Notes under the pieces: model-generated
The model's input: only the letters and a program-made list of their open reading frames with translations
Databases searched by the model: none
Told to the model about the DNA's origin: nothing
Shown: in pieces, positions 16,227-26,300 of the stretch
How the letters are laid out: each line of letters starts with the position of its first letter
Position numbering within the stretch: the first letter of the stretch is position 1
NCBI GenBank assembly: GCA_002690915.1
Contig: NZGF01000024.1
Span: forward strand, 1 to 49,834
Direction of reading: 5' to 3'
DNA: 49,834 bases
DNA from: Crocinitomicaceae bacterium
Lineage (GTDB): Bacteria; Bacteroidota; Bacteroidia; Flavobacteriales_D; Sanyastnellaceae
Made by a program: the position numbers and the translations under genes

Positions 16227-16921
16227 TCGCTCGCCATCGCTTTTCGCGCATGTGCCATTAAGAACTGAAATTGTTCGTCGTGGGTCAAATGGCTGTTATC
16301 AAGAACGATGGCATCGTCGGCTTGACGCAGTGGGCTGACCGCTCGGCTCGAATCGATTCGGTCACGCTCGATGAGGTTATTCAGCACGTCGTCAAATTTC
16401 ACGTCCGGCTCCATCGCTTTCAATTGGTCAACGCGTCTGGTGGCTCGCACCTGTGGTTCGGCCGTGATGAAAAACTTCAATTCGGCCGAGGGCATGACGA
16501 CGGTACCAATGTCTCGTCCATCCATGATCACGCCTCCGGATTCAGCAATACGCTGCTGCAATTCCACCAATTTGTGGCGGATACGCGGGATGGCTGCCAC
16601 CAAGCTTACCTTCTTGGCTACTTCAAGGGAACGGATTTCCACCTCGACGTTCGAACCACCGAGGTGCACCTCGGGCTGCTCGGTCTTGGGGTTGTATTTA
16701 AAACCAATGTACATGCGGTCCACCGCATGGTCGATTTTCTTCGAGTCAATCTCATTCCCCACTACGAGCCGTTCCTTGATGCAAAAAAGGGTCGCTGCAC
16801 GGTACATTGCGCCGGTGTCGACGTAGACGAAATTCAATTTTTTGGCTAGCGCTTTGGCCATGGTGCTTTTGCCAGCAGAAGAATGGCCGTCGATTGCAAT
16901 GTTGATTTTTCGCTGTTCCAT
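16223..16921 (-). CDS. cmk: Cytidylate (dCMP) kinase
   Basis: Phosphorylates CMP and dCMP with ATP. The 232-residue protein has the P-loop IDGHSSAGKSTMAKALA near the start, YVDTGAMYRA, MDGRDIGTVVMPSAELKFF and DRIDSSRAVSPLRQADDA, the standard Cmk motifs. Start ATG 16921 gives a normal length. The stop overlaps the GH3/beta-lactamase start by 4 nt, and the gene begins 30 nt after porQ ends. The lon-porQ-cmk order is, from memory, seen in other Bacteroidota. Confidence 0.95.
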   Translation of the reverse strand: MEQRKINIAIDGHSSAGKSTMAKALAKKLNFVYVDTGAMYRAATLFCIKERLVVGNEIDSKKIDHAVDRMYIGFKYNPKTEQPEVHLGGSNVEVEIRSLEVAKKVSLVAAIPRIRHKLVELQQRIAESGGVIMDGRDIGTVVMPSAELKFFITAEPQVRATRRVDQLKAMEPDVKFDDVLNNLIERDRIDSSRAVSPLRQADDAIVLDNSHLTHDEQFQFLMAHARKAMASE

Positions 16922-16951
16922 GGAGATGGCAATTTAGCTCATGTGAACCGA

Positions 16952-17992
16952 TTATGAACGGGCAAATTGCCGTGGATTGAATCGGATTCCAATGTGGGTG
17001 GAAGCTCCTGCAAAGTGGTACCGCGATCGGGCGATGCGCACGTCGAATTTTCCAATTTGGAACTGCGCTCCAAACGACAGACCATTACCGTTTAATCGGT
17101 CCGTAGCCATGAGTTCGGCACGACGACGATAATCGAAGCCAAACCAAATTTCCATGGCCTCACCCGCGGACAAAGCGGTGCCAATGGTTACATGGCGCAT
17201 CAGCTGATCTCCGAATTTGAAGGAGGAATTCGCTACGACTTCTTGCGTAATCGGGTCAACGCTGTCGTCGTATGTGCCTTGCGGAGCGAGGTCCCATGTT
17301 TGCAAATGCTGTGCTTTAAGAAAGATTCGGAAAGGGGCGTTGTTAAACCCTTTGGACAGGGCCAATTGTACATTGTATGGAAGTGAGCCCGTCGGCTGTG
17401 AGCCCTTCAGCCCCCATTGGTGCCCAGCTCCGGTTACGGCCACCCCCATGGCGAGTTGCTTCGCCATCCACCTCGCGTGCAGGAAAGCTTCTACGCCCAA
17501 CCAGCCTGCGACTTCTCTGTTGAGGTGGCGGCTGCCCATGAATCCTTGTGCGCCGATTGTCCAAACGGAATCGATGGCTCGGCTGGCGCCAAAGTAGACC
17601 ATTTGATCGCCACCTTGGAAATTTTGAGCTTGGTTGCCGGCTGCATCGTATCCGTTGAAGGTGCCCAGGTTCATAAAGCGGCTACCGATTTGCTTGCGCC
17701 AGTGGCCCTTGGGCATTAACTGATAGTTGACAGCCGTCATGCCCACGCCTGCGAAGTAGTCGATGTAGTCAATCGTAATGTCACCTTGTCGCGCTGTATC
17801 AATGAAACATGGATTTAACCCTGCGCCGTGTAGGTCTGAATTGAGATCTGCCATCACCGCGCCGCCTAACGCTGCACCACGTGGATCTGCAGCCAACTCA
17901 AAAATCAGGGATTCTTGACCTTGGCCAGATGCCGTCTGCGCGATTAAAATTCCGGCGAAAAACAGAACGGTTGCGCGAACGAGTATCATCAT
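16952..17992 (-). CDS. porQ: Type IX secretion system protein PorQ
   Basis: A 346-residue outer-membrane beta-barrel-like protein with an N-terminal signal peptide (ATVLFFAGILIAQTASGQ). The early block LIFELAADPRGAALGGAV...DLNSDLHGAGLNPC is the typical PorQ/PorV-like start, and alternating hydrophobic strands run to the C-terminus (FDVRIARSRYHFAGASTHIGIRFNP). PorQ is needed with PorV and PorU for attaching T9SS cargo to the cell surface. Two cargo proteins with sorting domains lie in this window (10816-7163 and 23375-26611). ATG 17992 overlaps lon by 4 nt; ATG 17989 is also possible. Confidence 0.85.
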   Translation of the reverse strand: MMILVRATVLFFAGILIAQTASGQGQESLIFELAADPRGAALGGAVMADLNSDLHGAGLNPCFIDTARQGDITIDYIDYFAGVGMTAVNYQLMPKGHWRKQIGSRFMNLGTFNGYDAAGNQAQNFQGGDQMVYFGASRAIDSVWTIGAQGFMGSRHLNREVAGWLGVEAFLHARWMAKQLAMGVAVTGAGHQWGLKGSQPTGSLPYNVQLALSKGFNNAPFRIFLKAQHLQTWDLAPQGTYDDSVDPITQEVVANSSFKFGDQLMRHVTIGTALSAGEAMEIWFGFDYRRRAELMATDRLNGNGLSFGAQFQIGKFDVRIARSRYHFAGASTHIGIRFNPRQFARS

Positions 17993-20415
17993 GATCTGGC
18001 TTTGGTTTGCAATACGGCCCGATCTATTACCTCCATGATGTTCGAAACGAAGGTGAAGGTCAATCCTTTGAGGTAGCGCGCATCAATCTCGTCGATGTCT
18101 TGACGGTTACGCTCGCACATAATTATTTCCTTGATTCCGGCTCGCTTTGCGGCTAGGATTTTCTCTTTGATTCCCCCAACGGGTAAAACTTGTCCGCGCA
18201 ATGTGATTTCACCGGTCATGGCGACAGCCTTGCGGATTTTGCGGCAGGTAAATGCGGAAACCATGGCGGAGACCATAGTGATGCCTGCACTGGGTCCGTC
18301 TTTTGGGATAGCACCTTGAGGCACGTGCAAGTGCACATTGCGTTTGTTCAATTCGTCGGCATCCAACCCGAGTTCCTCGGCGTGTGACTTGATGTATTCA
18401 AGTGAGATGATGGCACTTTCTTTCATCACGTCTCCAAGATTGCCGGTCAGGGTCAGTTTCCCGTTGCCTTTGGTTAGTGACGTTTCGATGAACAAGATGT
18501 CACCCCCGTGAGGTGTCCAGGCTAGACCGGTGACAACCCCTGGCGTGTCGTTGCCTTGGTAGCGGTCTTTTTTACGCGAGGGGCCCAGGACGTCGGGAAG
18601 TTGGTCGGTCGTGACTTCGACCGTAAAATCCTCTTCGAGGGCGAGTTCTTTCGCGCGGTTCCGCACCAGCTTACCAATGCGCTTTTCCAGACCCCGCACG
18701 CCACTTTCGGAGGTGTACTGCTCTACGACAGCTTCAATGGTTTTAAGTGGCAGCTTGAGTTGCTTCGTGGTGATGCCTGTCTCTGTAAGGTGCTTAGGCA
18801 CGAGGTGCCGCTTGGCAATTTGCACCTTTTCCTCAACCGTGTAGCCGGTTACCTCGATGATTTCCATCCGGTCACGAAGGGCCGGTTGAATAGAGGCGAG
18901 ACTGTTGCACGTAGCTAGAAACATGACGTTGCTCAAATCGTAATCGAGGTCGAGGTAGTTGTCGTGGAAGGCACTGTTCTGCTCCGGATCCAACACTTCG
19001 AGCATGGCACTGGATGGATCTCCGTGGTGGTCTCGCCCAAGTTTATCGATTTCATCTAATACGAAGAGAGGATTCGATGTGCCGGCTTTTTTTAAATTCT
19101 GCAAAATGCGACCGGGCATGGCGCCTATGTACGTCTTGCGGTGTCCGCGAATTTCAGCTTCATCGCGCAGACCGCCGAGACTCATGCGTACATATTCACG
19201 TCCAAGGGCCTTGGCGATGCTTCGTCCCAGTGAAGTTTTTCCGACACCTGGAGGGCCATAAAGACAAATGATAGGCGCTTTAAGATCGCCTTTGATTTTC
19301 AAAACGGCGAGGTGTTCGATGATACGTTCCTTCACTTTATCAAGGCCGTAGTGGTCTTCATCGAGCACCGATTGGGCGTGGTGGAGGTCGAAATTATCGA
19401 GGGATTTCTTTTCCCACGGCAAGTCCAGCATCAAATCGACGTAGTTGGCTTGCACACTGTATTCCGCACTTTGGGAATTCATGCGCTCCAGCTTCACGAT
19501 TTCTTTGGCAAACGCTTCTTTGGCAAGGACAGGCCATTCCATGGATTCTGCGCGCAACTTGCGTTCAGCAACCTCTTGCGCTTGAGGATTGTTGCCCAGC
19601 TCTTCTTGAATCTGCTTCAACTGCTGGTTGAGGAAATACTCGCGTTGCTGTTGATCGAGTTCGCCTTTCACTTTGGTCTGGATGTCGCGCTTAAGGGAAA
19701 GCATTTGCTTCTCTTTGTTCAGCAGTTCCAAAACCCTTCTTGCTCGCGCCTTAATGCCCGCTACTTCCAGTAAAGCTTGCTTTTCTTCCACCGGAGCATT
19801 CATATTAGAACCGATGAAGTTGACCAGGAATGTCAGGCTCTCGATGCTCTTAATGGCGAATCCAGCTTCTGAAGGAATGTTGGGGCTGAGCTGGATAATC
19901 TCTACAGCGAGTTCCTTCAAACTTTGCATGAGTGCTTCGTGCTCCTCGTCCTTCGGTGGCAGGTTCTCGGCATCGTACTCAACAACGCGCGCTTTCATGT
20001 AAGGCTCCTCTTGGACAATCGCCGTCCACTTGAACCGTTTCTGGCCTTGGAGGATCACCGTGTTGCTACCGTCGGGCATCCGAAGCATTTTCATGACCTT
20101 CGCTACGGTTCCCACTTCGTTGAGGTCTTCACCGTTTGGGATTTCGATGTCGTCGTTTTTTTGGCTTACCACGCCGATGCGTTGTTCCAGTTTATAAGCT
20201 TCTTTGACCAACCGTATGGACCTGTCTCGACCGACGGTAATCGGGATGACTACACCCGGGAACAAGACCGTGTTGCGAAGCGACAGAAGGGGTAGAGCTT
20301 CTGGCACCTCTTCCTTTTGCATCGCTTCCTCGTCTTCAGCCGAGATTAATGGAATGAATTCGTGGTCCTGGGCTTCACTCAATCCCCATCCTTCCTCATC
20401 GTGTTGTTGTTCCAT
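17989..20415 (-). CDS. lon: ATP-dependent endopeptidase Lon
   Basis: Cytoplasmic AAA+ serine protease that degrades misfolded and regulatory proteins. At 808 residues it is full length. Order: substrate-binding LON domain (~40-240, [19 protein letters not shown]), a coiled-coil linker with [18 protein letters not shown] (~257-274), AAA+ module with Walker [10 protein letters not shown] (387-395) and Walker B FVLDEIDK (451-458), then the protease domain with catalytic Ser709 in PKDGPSAG and Lys750 in GGIKEK. It is the first gene of the minus-strand cluster; a 97-nt gap separates it from the GlmU-family gene. I see no clear TAnnTTTG box in that gap. Confidence 0.97.
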   Translation of the reverse strand: MEQQHDEEGWGLSEAQDHEFIPLISAEDEEAMQKEEVPEALPLLSLRNTVLFPGVVIPITVGRDRSIRLVKEAYKLEQRIGVVSQKNDDIEIPNGEDLNEVGTVAKVMKMLRMPDGSNTVILQGQKRFKWTAIVQEEPYMKARVVEYDAENLPPKDEEHEALMQSLKELAVEIIQLSPNIPSEAGFAIKSIESLTFLVNFIGSNMNAPVEEKQALLEVAGIKARARRVLELLNKEKQMLSLKRDIQTKVKGELDQQQREYFLNQQLKQIQEELGNNPQAQEVAERKLRAESMEWPVLAKEAFAKEIVKLERMNSQSAEYSVQANYVDLMLDLPWEKKSLDNFDLHHAQSVLDEDHYGLDKVKERIIEHLAVLKIKGDLKAPIICLYGPPGVGKTSLGRSIAKALGREYVRMSLGGLRDEAEIRGHRKTYIGAMPGRILQNLKKAGTSNPLFVLDEIDKLGRDHHGDPSSAMLEVLDPEQNSAFHDNYLDLDYDLSNVMFLATCNSLASIQPALRDRMEIIEVTGYTVEEKVQIAKRHLVPKHLTETGITTKQLKLPLKTIEAVVEQYTSESGVRGLEKRIGKLVRNRAKELALEEDFTVEVTTDQLPDVLGPSRKKDRYQGNDTPGVVTGLAWTPHGGDILFIETSLTKGNGKLTLTGNLGDVMKESAIISLEYIKSHAEELGLDADELNKRNVHLHVPQGAIPKDGPSAGITMVSAMVSAFTCRKIRKAVAMTGEITLRGQVLPVGGIKEKILAAKRAGIKEIIMCERNRQDIDEIDARYLKGLTFTFVSNIMEVIDRAVLQTKARS

Positions 20416-20512
20416 GTTTTGCCTAGTTCTTTCTAATCTCCCCCTTACAGGACAAATGCCATGCCACGGCGATTTCGGACAATGTGTCAGCAGAAGTTGT
20501 CAGGTGCACGCT

Positions 20513-21664
20513 TTAGAAACGTGCTCGAGCTGTCTCATGTTGTGCTTGCCACTGACCAGTTTCTTCCTCACTCAAGGTCGCTCCACGACGCTCCATGACG
20601 CGTCGAGCGGTTGAGATGAATTTGTCAAAAACGTGAAGTTCCCAAGTGCCGTCACCACCCCATGAGAAAGGCGGGATGTGCTTCGGTTGGAAACCACCCC
20701 CGTAGATGTTACAGCCAGCGCCTATGATGGTTCCCGTATTGAACATGGTATTAATGCCGCATTTGCTGTGATCGCCCATGATCACGCCACAAAACTGCAG
20801 CCCGCTGTCTGCGTAGGCTTGTTGTGTTTCATCCCACATACGTACCTCGCTGTAATTGCTTTTTAAGTTGCTCGAATTGGTGCCTGCTCCAAGGTTGCAC
20901 CATTTTCCAATGACTGAATTTCCTAGAAACCCATCGTGGCCTTTGTTGCTGTACCCCATGAAAGCACAATTCGAAACTTCACCTCCAATACGGCAGTTTG
21001 GACCGATGGATGTCGGACCATAGATGCGCGTGCCCATCTTGATAACAGTTGCCTCGTCCACAGCGACCGGACCTCGGATGTGTGTGCCTTCTTGAATCTC
21101 GACGTTTGGCCCAATGAAAATCGGGCCTGATGCTCCATTCAAGCTACACGACGTAAGTTTTGCCGTGGGATGAATCCAAATCTGTTCGGGAGGTCCCAGC
21201 AGGGTCACATGCTCTGGTACGTTTGGCGCTTCGAGGTCCCAAGCCTCAATGAGGAGCTCGGTCTGATCTTTCAACCATTTATTTAATCCACTAAACAGCT
21301 CTGTGGCATGCGCGACGAGTTCAATACCGTCCTCGGTGATATGCAATGGCGCGGATTCTTCGTCAGCGCTAGACTGGAACAGAAGCGTATCCTGAACGTA
21401 GAGGGATTGCCCTTGTTTTAGACTCGCCAAAATAGAAATAGCATGCTCGGAAGGGATCCATCGGTCGTTCAGCTTTCCATTTTTCAATAGGTGGAGAACT
21501 TTTGCCTTCGTTTCCTGTTTACAGTTTACTAGAAACTTGCTCGCTGCACGCGACCACCACTCACTAAGCTTGAAGGCGCCAATGCGCAAATTGCCATGTG
21601 CATGGACAGTTCCAAAGGGATGCATAGCAGGCCATTGGTGATCTGAAAAGAAAGCGAAGTGCGA
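20513..21664 (-). CDS. GlmU-family protein (nucleotidyltransferase-like N-terminus with left-handed beta-helix)
   Basis: A 383-residue protein of the Bacteroidota GlmU-family type. The N-terminal half (MSHFAFFSDHQWPAMHPFG...) keeps the outline of a nucleotidyltransferase but shows no clear GXGTRM-type signature, so that activity is doubtful. From ~160 to ~340 hexapeptide repeats form a left-handed beta-helix (IWIHPTAKLTSCSLNG, PIFIGPNVEIQEGTHIRGP, KCGINTMFNTGTIIGAGCNIYGGG), as in acyltransferases that use acyl-CoA. The likely role is sugar acylation or a GlmU-like step; the substrate is unknown. An upstream TTG (21676) also opens the frame, but ATG 21664 fits the family start. Divergent from the MerR gene. 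Confidence 0.8.
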   Translation of the reverse strand, partial: SHFAFFSDHQWPAMHPFGTVHAHGNLRIGAFKLSEWWSRAASKFLVNCKQETKAKVLHLLKNGKLNDRWIPSEHAISILASLKQGQSLYVQDTLLFQSSADEESAPLHITEDGIELVAHATELFSGLNKWLKDQTELLIEAWDLEAPNVPEHVTLLGPPEQIWIHPTAKLTSCSLNGASGPIFIGPNVEIQEGTHIRGPVAVDEATVIKMGTRIYGPTSIGPNCRIGGEVSNCAFMGYSNKGHDGFLGNSVIGKWCNLGAGTNSSNLKSNYSEVRMWDETQQAYADSGLQFCGVIMGDHSKCGINTMFNTGTIIGAGCNIYGGGFQPKHIPPFSWGGDGTWELHVFDKFISTARRVMERRGATLSEEETGQWQAQHETARARF

Positions 21665-21712
21665 CATGACTGGCAATGTAGCAAGGTAAAGTTAGATAGG
21701 AAAACGAGCGCA

Positions 21713-21725
21713 GTACGAAACGTAC
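21713..21725. promoter_or_regulatory. Inverted repeat just upstream of the MerR-family gene
   Basis: GTACG-AAA-CGTAC, a perfect 5+3+5 dyad ending 1 nt before ATG 21727. Its place over the start of the regulator gene suggests an autoregulatory operator; this is inference. Confidence 0.35.
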
Positions 21726-21726
21726 A

Positions 21727-22629
21727 ATGAAGGAAAGAGGAATAGCACAACAATTCTCAATCAAAGAATTGGAGCATTTTACCGGCATCAAGTCGCATAC
21801 GATTCGTGCTTGGGAACAGCGCTATAACCTGTTGTTGCCCAAACGAACTCCTACCAACATCCGCTACTATAGCGGTGAAGATTTGAAAAAGCTATTGAAC
21901 GTCGGTTATTTGATCGAACACGGCGGGAAGATTTCAAAGATAGCTCAGCTCTCCAGTGAGGCTGTGATTGAAAAGGTCCGTGAAATGCAAATGGAGGCTG
22001 GGGGCCTCGGCGCGGCATTTAGTCAGTTGAAATTGAGTATGCTTAACTATGACGAGGTGCTTTTTAAGCAAGTCGTAAGTAGCTATTCAAAAGAATATGG
22101 GTTCGATCGGACCGTTTTGGACGTGTTCTTGCCCTTTCTTTCGCAGATTGGTGTCCTGTGGTTGACCAATACCATTTGTCCAGCTCAAGAGCATTTCATC
22201 TGCCATTTGATGCGCCAAGAGCTAAATGCGGCCGTTGCTGAAGAGGTGATACCGCAGCGCGAGGATCATCCGCCCATTGTGTTGTACTTGCCAGAGCGAG
22301 AGATCCACGACGTCAGCCTGCTATTCATTCATTTTTTGTGCAGAGCACATGGCAAGAAGAGTATCTTTTTAGGAGCAAGTGTCCCGTTTAGCGATTTAGT
22401 GACGATGGCTGACCAGCTGCCGAATGCAGTTTTTGTCTCGTATTGCACAACGCATCCGTCGTCATCGGACTCTGGAGACTATGTAGAAATGATTGAGGCA
22501 GAATTCGCTGGAACTAAAAACCAATTTTTGCTCGGAGGTAAGGTCTTTGAAGGCGTTAAAGGAAGCGAGCGGGTGAAGACCGTTACCGACGGCGGGGCCT
22601 TGATGGGCCTACTACTAGCGGAGGCTTGA
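21727..22629 (+). CDS. MerR-family regulator with B12-binding (CarH/LitR-like) domain
   Basis: A 300-residue transcription factor. Residues ~10-75 are a MerR helix-turn-helix (FSIKELEHFTGIKSHTIRAWEQRYNLLLP...RYYSGEDL). The middle is a helical bundle with the Wx9EH motif of CarH/LitR photoreceptors (W145...E155 H156). The C-terminal ~120 residues fit a cobalamin-binding Rossmann domain with His194 in EREIHDVS at the lower-ligand position, although the usual D/ExHxxG surroundings are altered. Relatives bind DNA as B12 tetramers in the dark and release it in light. In flavobacteria similar regulators, from memory, flank sigma factor and carotenoid genes; here only the sigma factor is adjacent. 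Confidence 0.85.
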   Translation: MKERGIAQQFSIKELEHFTGIKSHTIRAWEQRYNLLLPKRTPTNIRYYSGEDLKKLLNVGYLIEHGGKISKIAQLSSEAVIEKVREMQMEAGGLGAAFSQLKLSMLNYDEVLFKQVVSSYSKEYGFDRTVLDVFLPFLSQIGVLWLTNTICPAQEHFICHLMRQELNAAVAEEVIPQREDHPPIVLYLPEREIHDVSLLFIHFLCRAHGKKSIFLGASVPFSDLVTMADQLPNAVFVSYCTTHPSSSDSGDYVEMIEAEFAGTKNQFLLGGKVFEGVKGSERVKTVTDGGALMGLLLAEA

Positions 22630-22691
22630 GGACAATGAAGTGAGGAAGAGATCACCTTTTTTCACACGGTAAATCTTAAATTGTTTAAAGT

Positions 22692-22703
22692 TTTTGATCA
22701 AAA
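22692..22703. promoter_or_regulatory. 12-bp palindrome upstream of the ECF sigma gene
   Basis: TTTTGATCAAAA, a perfect palindrome in the 144-nt gap between the MerR and sigma genes. Its centre is 24 bp from the centre of the next palindrome (22715-22728). Candidate regulator site. Confidence 0.4.
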
Positions 22704-22714
22704 GTTCAACAAAA

Positions 22715-22728
22715 CCTTGCATGCAAGG
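22715..22728. promoter_or_regulatory. 14-bp perfect palindrome upstream of the ECF sigma gene
   Basis: CCTTGCATGCAAGG, perfectly self-complementary, 45 nt before ATG 22774 and just upstream of a promoter-like stretch (TAATCTTTG at 22738-22746, one base longer than TAnnTTTG). The position suits an operator for the adjacent MerR-type regulator. Confidence 0.5.
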
Positions 22729-22773
22729 ATATTTTGTTTAATCTTTGCAGGGAATCTTTAAACATAAAAGGTT

Positions 22774-23277
22774 ATGAGTACTCTTGAATTCAACGCATTA
22801 TTAGTAGCAAACCGACAATTCCTGAAGGGATTTGCCATTGGTTTCACCCGGGATACTCAAGATGCTGAAGACTTAATCCAAGACACGATGGTGAAGGCGT
22901 TGAGGTACAAGAACAATTTTAAGGAAGGAACAAATATCAGAGGCTGGCTCTACACGATAATGCGCAACATCTTCATCAATAACTACAAGCGCAAGAAGTT
23001 TCAGAATACCATCTTGGATACCACAGACAATCAATTTTATTTGAACTCTGGTTCCATGCAGTCGGATACGGTAACTACGGTTATTAACGAACAAGACATC
23101 CGAGGAGCCATCGATGACCTGAAGCCTGAATTCAAAGTGCCCTTTAACATGTTCATGGAGGGTTTTCACTATGATGAAATAGCAGAGGAGTTAGGAATCC
23201 CAATGGGTACGGTGAAGAGCCGCATCTTTCACGCCCGTCGGAAACTGAGCGCCCAATTAACCGCGTTCAGACACTGA
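22774..23277 (+). CDS. ECF-type RNA polymerase sigma factor
   Basis: A 167-residue sigma-70 family protein with only regions 2 and 4. Region 2 (~15-75) contains GFTRDTQDAEDLIQDTMVKALRY and GWLYTIMRNIFINNYKRKK for core binding and -10 recognition. Region 4 (~115-160) contains EFKVPFNMFMEGFHYDEIAEELG and GTVKSRIFHARRKL for -35 recognition. No anti-sigma gene follows. It lies 144 nt after a LitR/CarH-like MerR gene, an arrangement like the LitR-LitS light-response pair of other bacteria. ATG 22774 is the natural start. Its targets are not known; the T9SS surface protein 97 nt downstream is one candidate. Confidence 0.93.
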   Translation: MSTLEFNALLVANRQFLKGFAIGFTRDTQDAEDLIQDTMVKALRYKNNFKEGTNIRGWLYTIMRNIFINNYKRKKFQNTILDTTDNQFYLNSGSMQSDTVTTVINEQDIRGAIDDLKPEFKVPFNMFMEGFHYDEIAEELGIPMGTVKSRIFHARRKLSAQLTAFRH

Positions 23278-23374
23278 GCAACAGCGTAGGTCAAAACCTT
23301 CCGTGCAACCAATTGAAGTTCATGGATGTTTGCTTTTTAGGTAGTATTATTACAATGCCTAGAACCTACACCTC

Positions 23375-26300
23375 ATGAACCGACCGTTTCCGTCAGTTAC
23401 AGCGATACTCGTCTTGTTCGTCGCGTTGATTGGATATAGCCTGCAAACTCAGGCCCAGCTTCAAGTTGAAACGAATTTAACACTTGAAGAATACGTCAAT
23501 GACATCCTCCTAGGCAGCGGAATCCAGGCTACGAATATAACGTACCAAGGAGGTTCGAACCAGCTTGGATACCTTACAGGTGGTGATGACGTTTTTTCCA
23601 TCAGTTCGGGCCTCGTCTTGAGTTGCGACAATGCGGAGAACCTCGAATGCCCAGTGGATTTCGTGGCTTGCGACGGTTGCTTGGGAAACGGATTCAATGA
23701 CCCCGACCTTCTAGACATTGCCAATTCTGTTCCAGGAATGATCGGAGAATCATTTTCGGTCAACTCTGTGAATGATGGCTGCGTTTTAGAATTCGACTTC
23801 GTAGCTGCTGGAGATACTGTCAGCTTCAATTACGTATTTGGTTCGGATGAATACGAAGCGTGGATCAATTCACAATACAATGACGTATTCGCGTTCTTTC
23901 TTAGCGGACCTGGCATCAGCGGTCCATACGACAGCCCGGCTGGATTTCCCGATGGTGCGGTCAACATTGCGGGTGTGCCACTGACAGATCCCATTCTTCC
24001 GATTACCATATCGTCTGTGAACTCAGGGATTAATGAGGAGTATTACATTGATAATCAGGGTGGTGAAGACGTGTGCATCAACGGCTACACCGTGCCATTC
24101 AAGGCTGAATACGAGGTTGAATGTGGTGAAACATACCACATAAAACTAGCAATTGCAGATGGTTCGGATACAGCGCTTGAGTCCATTGTTGTGTTGGAAG
24201 AAGGCTCATTCGAGTCGAACGCAGTGGTTCAAATCGACTTGTCCATCGACGTAGGTGGGCCAGAAGCAAACACCATTTATGAGGATTGTGGTCAAGCGAC
24301 TTTGACATTTGAGCGACCGATCGAAACCATTCTCGAGATCCAAGAGATGGTGTACATCAATTATGGCAATAGCGTGGCAACAAATGGTGTGGACTACGGT
24401 CAACCCCAGCCCGATGGCAGCTTGATTCCGCTTCCAGATTCTGTGGTATTCGCACCGTTCGTAAGCGTAGTTTCATTCGACCTTGTCGCTGAAATTGATG
24501 GCATTACCGAAGGCCCTGAGCTCGTTGAAATGCAAATCGAGAACGTGGCGGCTTGCAATGGAGGAGGTTTAACGACTTACTTCACCTTCTATGTCGCCGA
24601 AGATCCACCACCGTTTGAGGTTTCGGATTTTTCTACGATCATCTGTCAAGGCGATGAAATTGAAGTTGGACCCATTGTGGCAGGAGGTTATGGGAATTAC
24701 ACATTCGACTGGGCCTGTCCGGAAGGAGATGACGAAGCCACTTTGTTCCTGTCACCGGAGGAGGACTGGTCGTGCATTGTCACCGTCGGTGATACGTGCG
24801 ACTTGGCTGCAAACCCGATAGACGTTGAGGTGGCGATTGAGGTCTTGGAGTTCCCTCCATTGGAAATTGAGATCAACGAGGAGGGACCGGTTGTTCTGGA
24901 GTGCAATGGAATGGCAACCATTACCTCTGCGGCCTCCGGGGGTGACGGTGTGTACTCATATGCATGGAGTGACCAGGATGGCAACAACTTGTGGGGTTCG
25001 TGGTTTGATCCAAGTCAGCTGGAACTCAGTACATGGGTAGGGGCTGATGAGGTATTCATTACCCTCACCGATGGGTGTGGCTTTGAAGTTATGGACAGCA
25101 TCGAGGTGGATTACAACATACCACCAATTGAAATTACTGTCGATGAAAGTGTGGATGTATTATGCAACGATACGTTTACCGTCACGGCAACCGCGGACGG
25201 AACGGGGCCGTTTTTCTACACATGGTTCAATGGCAGCAGCTGGTTGGATTTTGATGCGACTTTGAATTGGCAAACCAGTGCCGATGCTTCACTCGTTCTC
25301 GAAGTATCCGACAACTGCGGCCAAACCGAGTCGGCGAATGTTGAAATAATCGTCGAAGCACCGGATGTTGAAGTGAGCCTCCCGCAAAATTTGACGGGCC
25401 CATGCACGGAGATTTTTGACCTCGTGGCGAACGTTACGAGCGGAAGTGGCGGATACGAATACACTTGGTTCCAGGACGGAATCGATATGAATGAATCGGA
25501 CGAGAGCATTGATGTTCAGTTGAGCGAGAGCGCCTCTTTTGCGGTAAACGTCAACGACGGTTGTGGACAAAGCGGAACAGTCAGTACCACAATCACCATT
25601 GACAACCCGCCGTTGGTGGTGGAATTGGGACCTGATATCTACGCGAGCTGCGTGGATTTCACAAACATTCCCGCTGAAATCGTGAGCGGAGCAGGCGGCT
25701 ACGCTTATGATTGGTTCGTTGGTGGAGAACCCTACGATCAAGAATCGGATATCACCATACAGTCTTATGGAACCTTGTCTGTATCGGTCTCGGTAACGGA
25801 CGGCTGTGGAGGAGCGGATAATGACTCCTTGGTTTACCATATTCCCGACATCCCGCTTTCTCTTGAGGTGACGCCTTCCGCCACCATTTGTGCAGGTGAC
25901 GGCATTTCACTTGAGGTAGAGGCTATGGGAGGAGAAGAAGGGTTTGTCTACTTCTGGCCAACCCTGAATGCATATGGGCCTGTGCAATACATCACTCCAC
26001 TTCAGTCCGCTGCATACCCCGTGGTGGCTACTGATATTTGCGGAGATGAAATCGACACGTCGACTAACATCGATGTGCAGTACCTATTCAGCGATTTTGT
26101 AGCCAGTGCGTCGGAGGCCGATGAAAATAGGTATACGTTCCGAGCCACTCCGACTCCAGAAGAACCGTTCCCAGGTGCCTATTCTTACGACTGGAATTTT
26201 GGTGATGGGAATTCTTCGGATGAGGCGGTTACCACGCATGTGTTTGATGGCTTGAGCGACTACACGGTGACTTTGGATGTGACCAGTTGGGTGGGGTGCG

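Noticed and set aside
16271-16849. Open frame of 192 codons on the plus strand opposite cmk
   Set aside because: Shadow of the cmk coding frame; no motif and no promoter.
20478-20501. GACAA-N14-TTGTC dyad upstream of lon
   Set aside because: Short half-sites and wide spacing; expected by chance and no known heat-shock element matched.
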